Assembly (NCBI GenBank): GCA_043818395.1
Contig: JBDRFZ010000041.1
Coordinates: 1-15,451 of the forward strand
DNA: 15,451 nt
DNA from: JBDRFZ01 sp043818395
GTDB lineage: Bacteria > Patescibacteriota > Patescibacteriia > 2-12-FULL-60-25
Direction of reading: 5' to 3'
A model generated the notes under the pieces. The model was not told the origin of the DNA, searched no databases, and worked only from the letters and a program-made list of their open reading frames with translations. Position 1 is the first letter of the stretch. Every line of letters starts with the position of its first letter. Below are positions 14,525-15,451 of this stretch, piece by piece. Both the position numbers and the translations under genes were made by a program.

Positions 14525-15205
14525 ATGCAGAGTAAAAAATTATCAGGAGCAAAACCAGGAGTGCCGGCACAGCGTTATCTTGACGTAGCTGAAATCAGGG
14601 AGGATTTGGTGGTCATGAAAGACGGGACCATGCGTGCCGTACTTTTGGTTTCAAGCATAAATTTTGCTCTCAAATCAATGGATGAACAGAACGCCATCGT
14701 CCAGGCTTACATGCAATTTTTGAATGCTTTGGATTTTCCTATCCAGATCGTAATCCAGTCGCGCCACATGAATATTGATGAGTACCTGCGTAAGCTCGTG
14801 GAATCCGAAAAAACGCAAACCAACGAACTCTTGCGCCGGCAGATTTCCGATTATCGCGACTATATCAAACAATTAGTGGAACTCGGCGAGATTATGCAAA
14901 AGAAATTTTTCGTGGTCGTTCCGCTTGATCCGGCTACCGACAAACAAAAAAGTTTCTTTACCAGATTATCGGAGATTTTAACCCCATCGGTGGCCATTCA
15001 TTTATCCGAGGATCGTTTTAACAGGAACAAAGAACTGATCATGCTTCGGGTTAACAGTATTGTTTCCGGGTTGCAATCCATGTCTTTGAATGCGGTCATG
15101 CTCGACACGCAGAGTCTGATAGAATTATTTTATACGGTTTATAATCCGGAGCTCTTTGAGGCACAGCGTATGACCGATACGCATAAGCTCCAAATTGAAG
15201 GATAA
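14525..15205 (+). CDS. TraC-like N-terminal domain protein of the VirB4/TraC system
   Basis: The 226 residues resemble the N-terminal, non-ATPase part of TraC/VirB4 proteins. YLDVAEIREDLVVMKDGTM (18-36) starts a beta-rich domain, LLVSSINFALKS (40-51) follows, then a helix with QAYMQFLNALDFPIQIVIQS (60-79), a long charged helix (82-126), a FFVVVPLD strand (128-135) and a C-terminal helical part. No Walker A or B motif is present. The ATPase continues as a separate gene 3 nt downstream with its own ATG and a good binding site, so the TraC/VirB4 protein is encoded in two pieces. The stop (15203-15205) lies in clean coding sequence with no sign of a recent frameshift. No Shine-Dalgarno site precedes the ATG; coupling to prgI is likely. 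Confidence 0.85.
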   Translation: MQSKKLSGAKPGVPAQRYLDVAEIREDLVVMKDGTMRAVLLVSSINFALKSMDEQNAIVQAYMQFLNALDFPIQIVIQSRHMNIDEYLRKLVESEKTQTNELLRRQISDYRDYIKQLVELGEIMQKKFFVVVPLDPATDKQKSFFTRLSEILTPSVAIHLSEDRFNRNKELIMLRVNSIVSGLQSMSLNAVMLDTQSLIELFYTVYNPELFEAQRMTDTHKLQIEG

Positions 15206-15208
15206 ACT

Positions 15209-15451
15209 ATGGCTTTCAAACCCCAGGAAGAAAAAAAAATAGACGCTTCGCTCATCACGGCCGGCGGTATCGGGTTGCAAAAAGGTCCGTCTAAAGCCGA
15301 GGTGAAACGTAAAACCGAAGAAGAAAAAATTCTTCTGGAGGAAGAGCGTGTTTATCGCCGGGGAGTAGCTTCGATTAAAGACCTCATTTCTCCCAGTTCC
15401 ATGAAAGTCGAACCGAGTTTCGTGCGGCTCGGTGATATCTGGGTCAGGACT
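15209..15451 (+). CDS. VirB4-like type IV secretion ATPase (5' part, cut by window end)
   Basis: The frame opens at 15209, 3 nt after the TraC-like stop, and stays open for 81 codons to the window edge. A GAAGGA binding site lies 6 nt upstream. The visible residues have a charged N-terminal helix (about 29-49), then GVASIKDLISPSSMKVEPSF (52-71) and VRLGDIWVRT (72-81). This is the entry to the VirB4/TraC ATPase region that precedes the Walker A domain. The ATPase motifs lie beyond the window, so nucleotide binding cannot be confirmed. VirB4-type ATPases power assembly and substrate transfer in type IV secretion and conjugation systems at the inner membrane. Confidence 0.8.
   Translation, partial: MAFKPQEEKKIDASLITAGGIGLQKGPSKAEVKRKTEEEKILLEEERVYRRGVASIKDLISPSSMKVEPSFVRLGDIWVRT

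Overview
The window looks like a chromosomal segment from a Patescibacteria (Candidate Phyla Radiation) bacterium, probably from the Parcubacteria side. This is inferred from gene content and protein style. It pairs ordinary housekeeping genes (topA, dprA, pth, der) with a compact type IV secretion-like operon (VirB6-like protein, PrgI/VirB3-like protein, detached TraC-like domain, VirB4-like ATPase) typical of such genomes. Shine-Dalgarno sites are weak or absent at many starts. All nine complete genes read with the standard bacterial code; eight end in TAA, one in TAG and none in TGA. No mobile element, CRISPR array, tRNA or rRNA was seen.

Layout. Positions 1-39 hold the first codons of a leftward gene, whose start lies in a perfect inverted repeat. 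Positions 162-1472 (+) encode an unrecognised soluble coiled-coil protein with three 21-residue repeats. It converges on a leftward pair, topA (1492-3720) and dprA (3789-4898). topA appears to have its own promoter between the two genes. Positions 4899-5706 lack a convincing protein gene but hold a nested hairpin element followed by a T-run, a 17-bp dyad, a near-consensus sigma-70 promoter, about 600 nt of hairpin-rich sequence and a strong rightward terminator. I read this as an unclassified large structured RNA, the most interesting object here. A leftward operon follows: LCP-family protein (9203-7725), der (7714-6266) and pth (6261-5707), with gaps of 10 and 4 nt.

A 99-bp divergent region (9204-9302) carries extended -10 promoters facing both ways. 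Rightward from 9303 runs the secretion-like operon: a VirB6/TrbL-type membrane protein with a roughly 590-residue soluble tail, an unrecognised 616-residue soluble protein with an internal duplication, a PrgI-family inner-membrane protein, a TraC-like N-terminal domain as a separate gene, and the start of a VirB4-like ATPase cut by the window end. Gaps are 3, 8, 6 and 3 nt, so one transcript is likely. VirB6-, VirB3- and VirB4-like proteins together would form the inner-membrane core and motor of a DNA or protein translocation machine. DprA protects incoming single-stranded DNA, so a DNA-uptake role is conceivable, but the sequence does not prove it.

Several inferred promoters (LCP, VirB6-like operon, dprA, the candidate RNA, perhaps the first + gene) place transcription start within about 10 nt of the ATG. 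This suggests frequent leaderless or near-leaderless translation.
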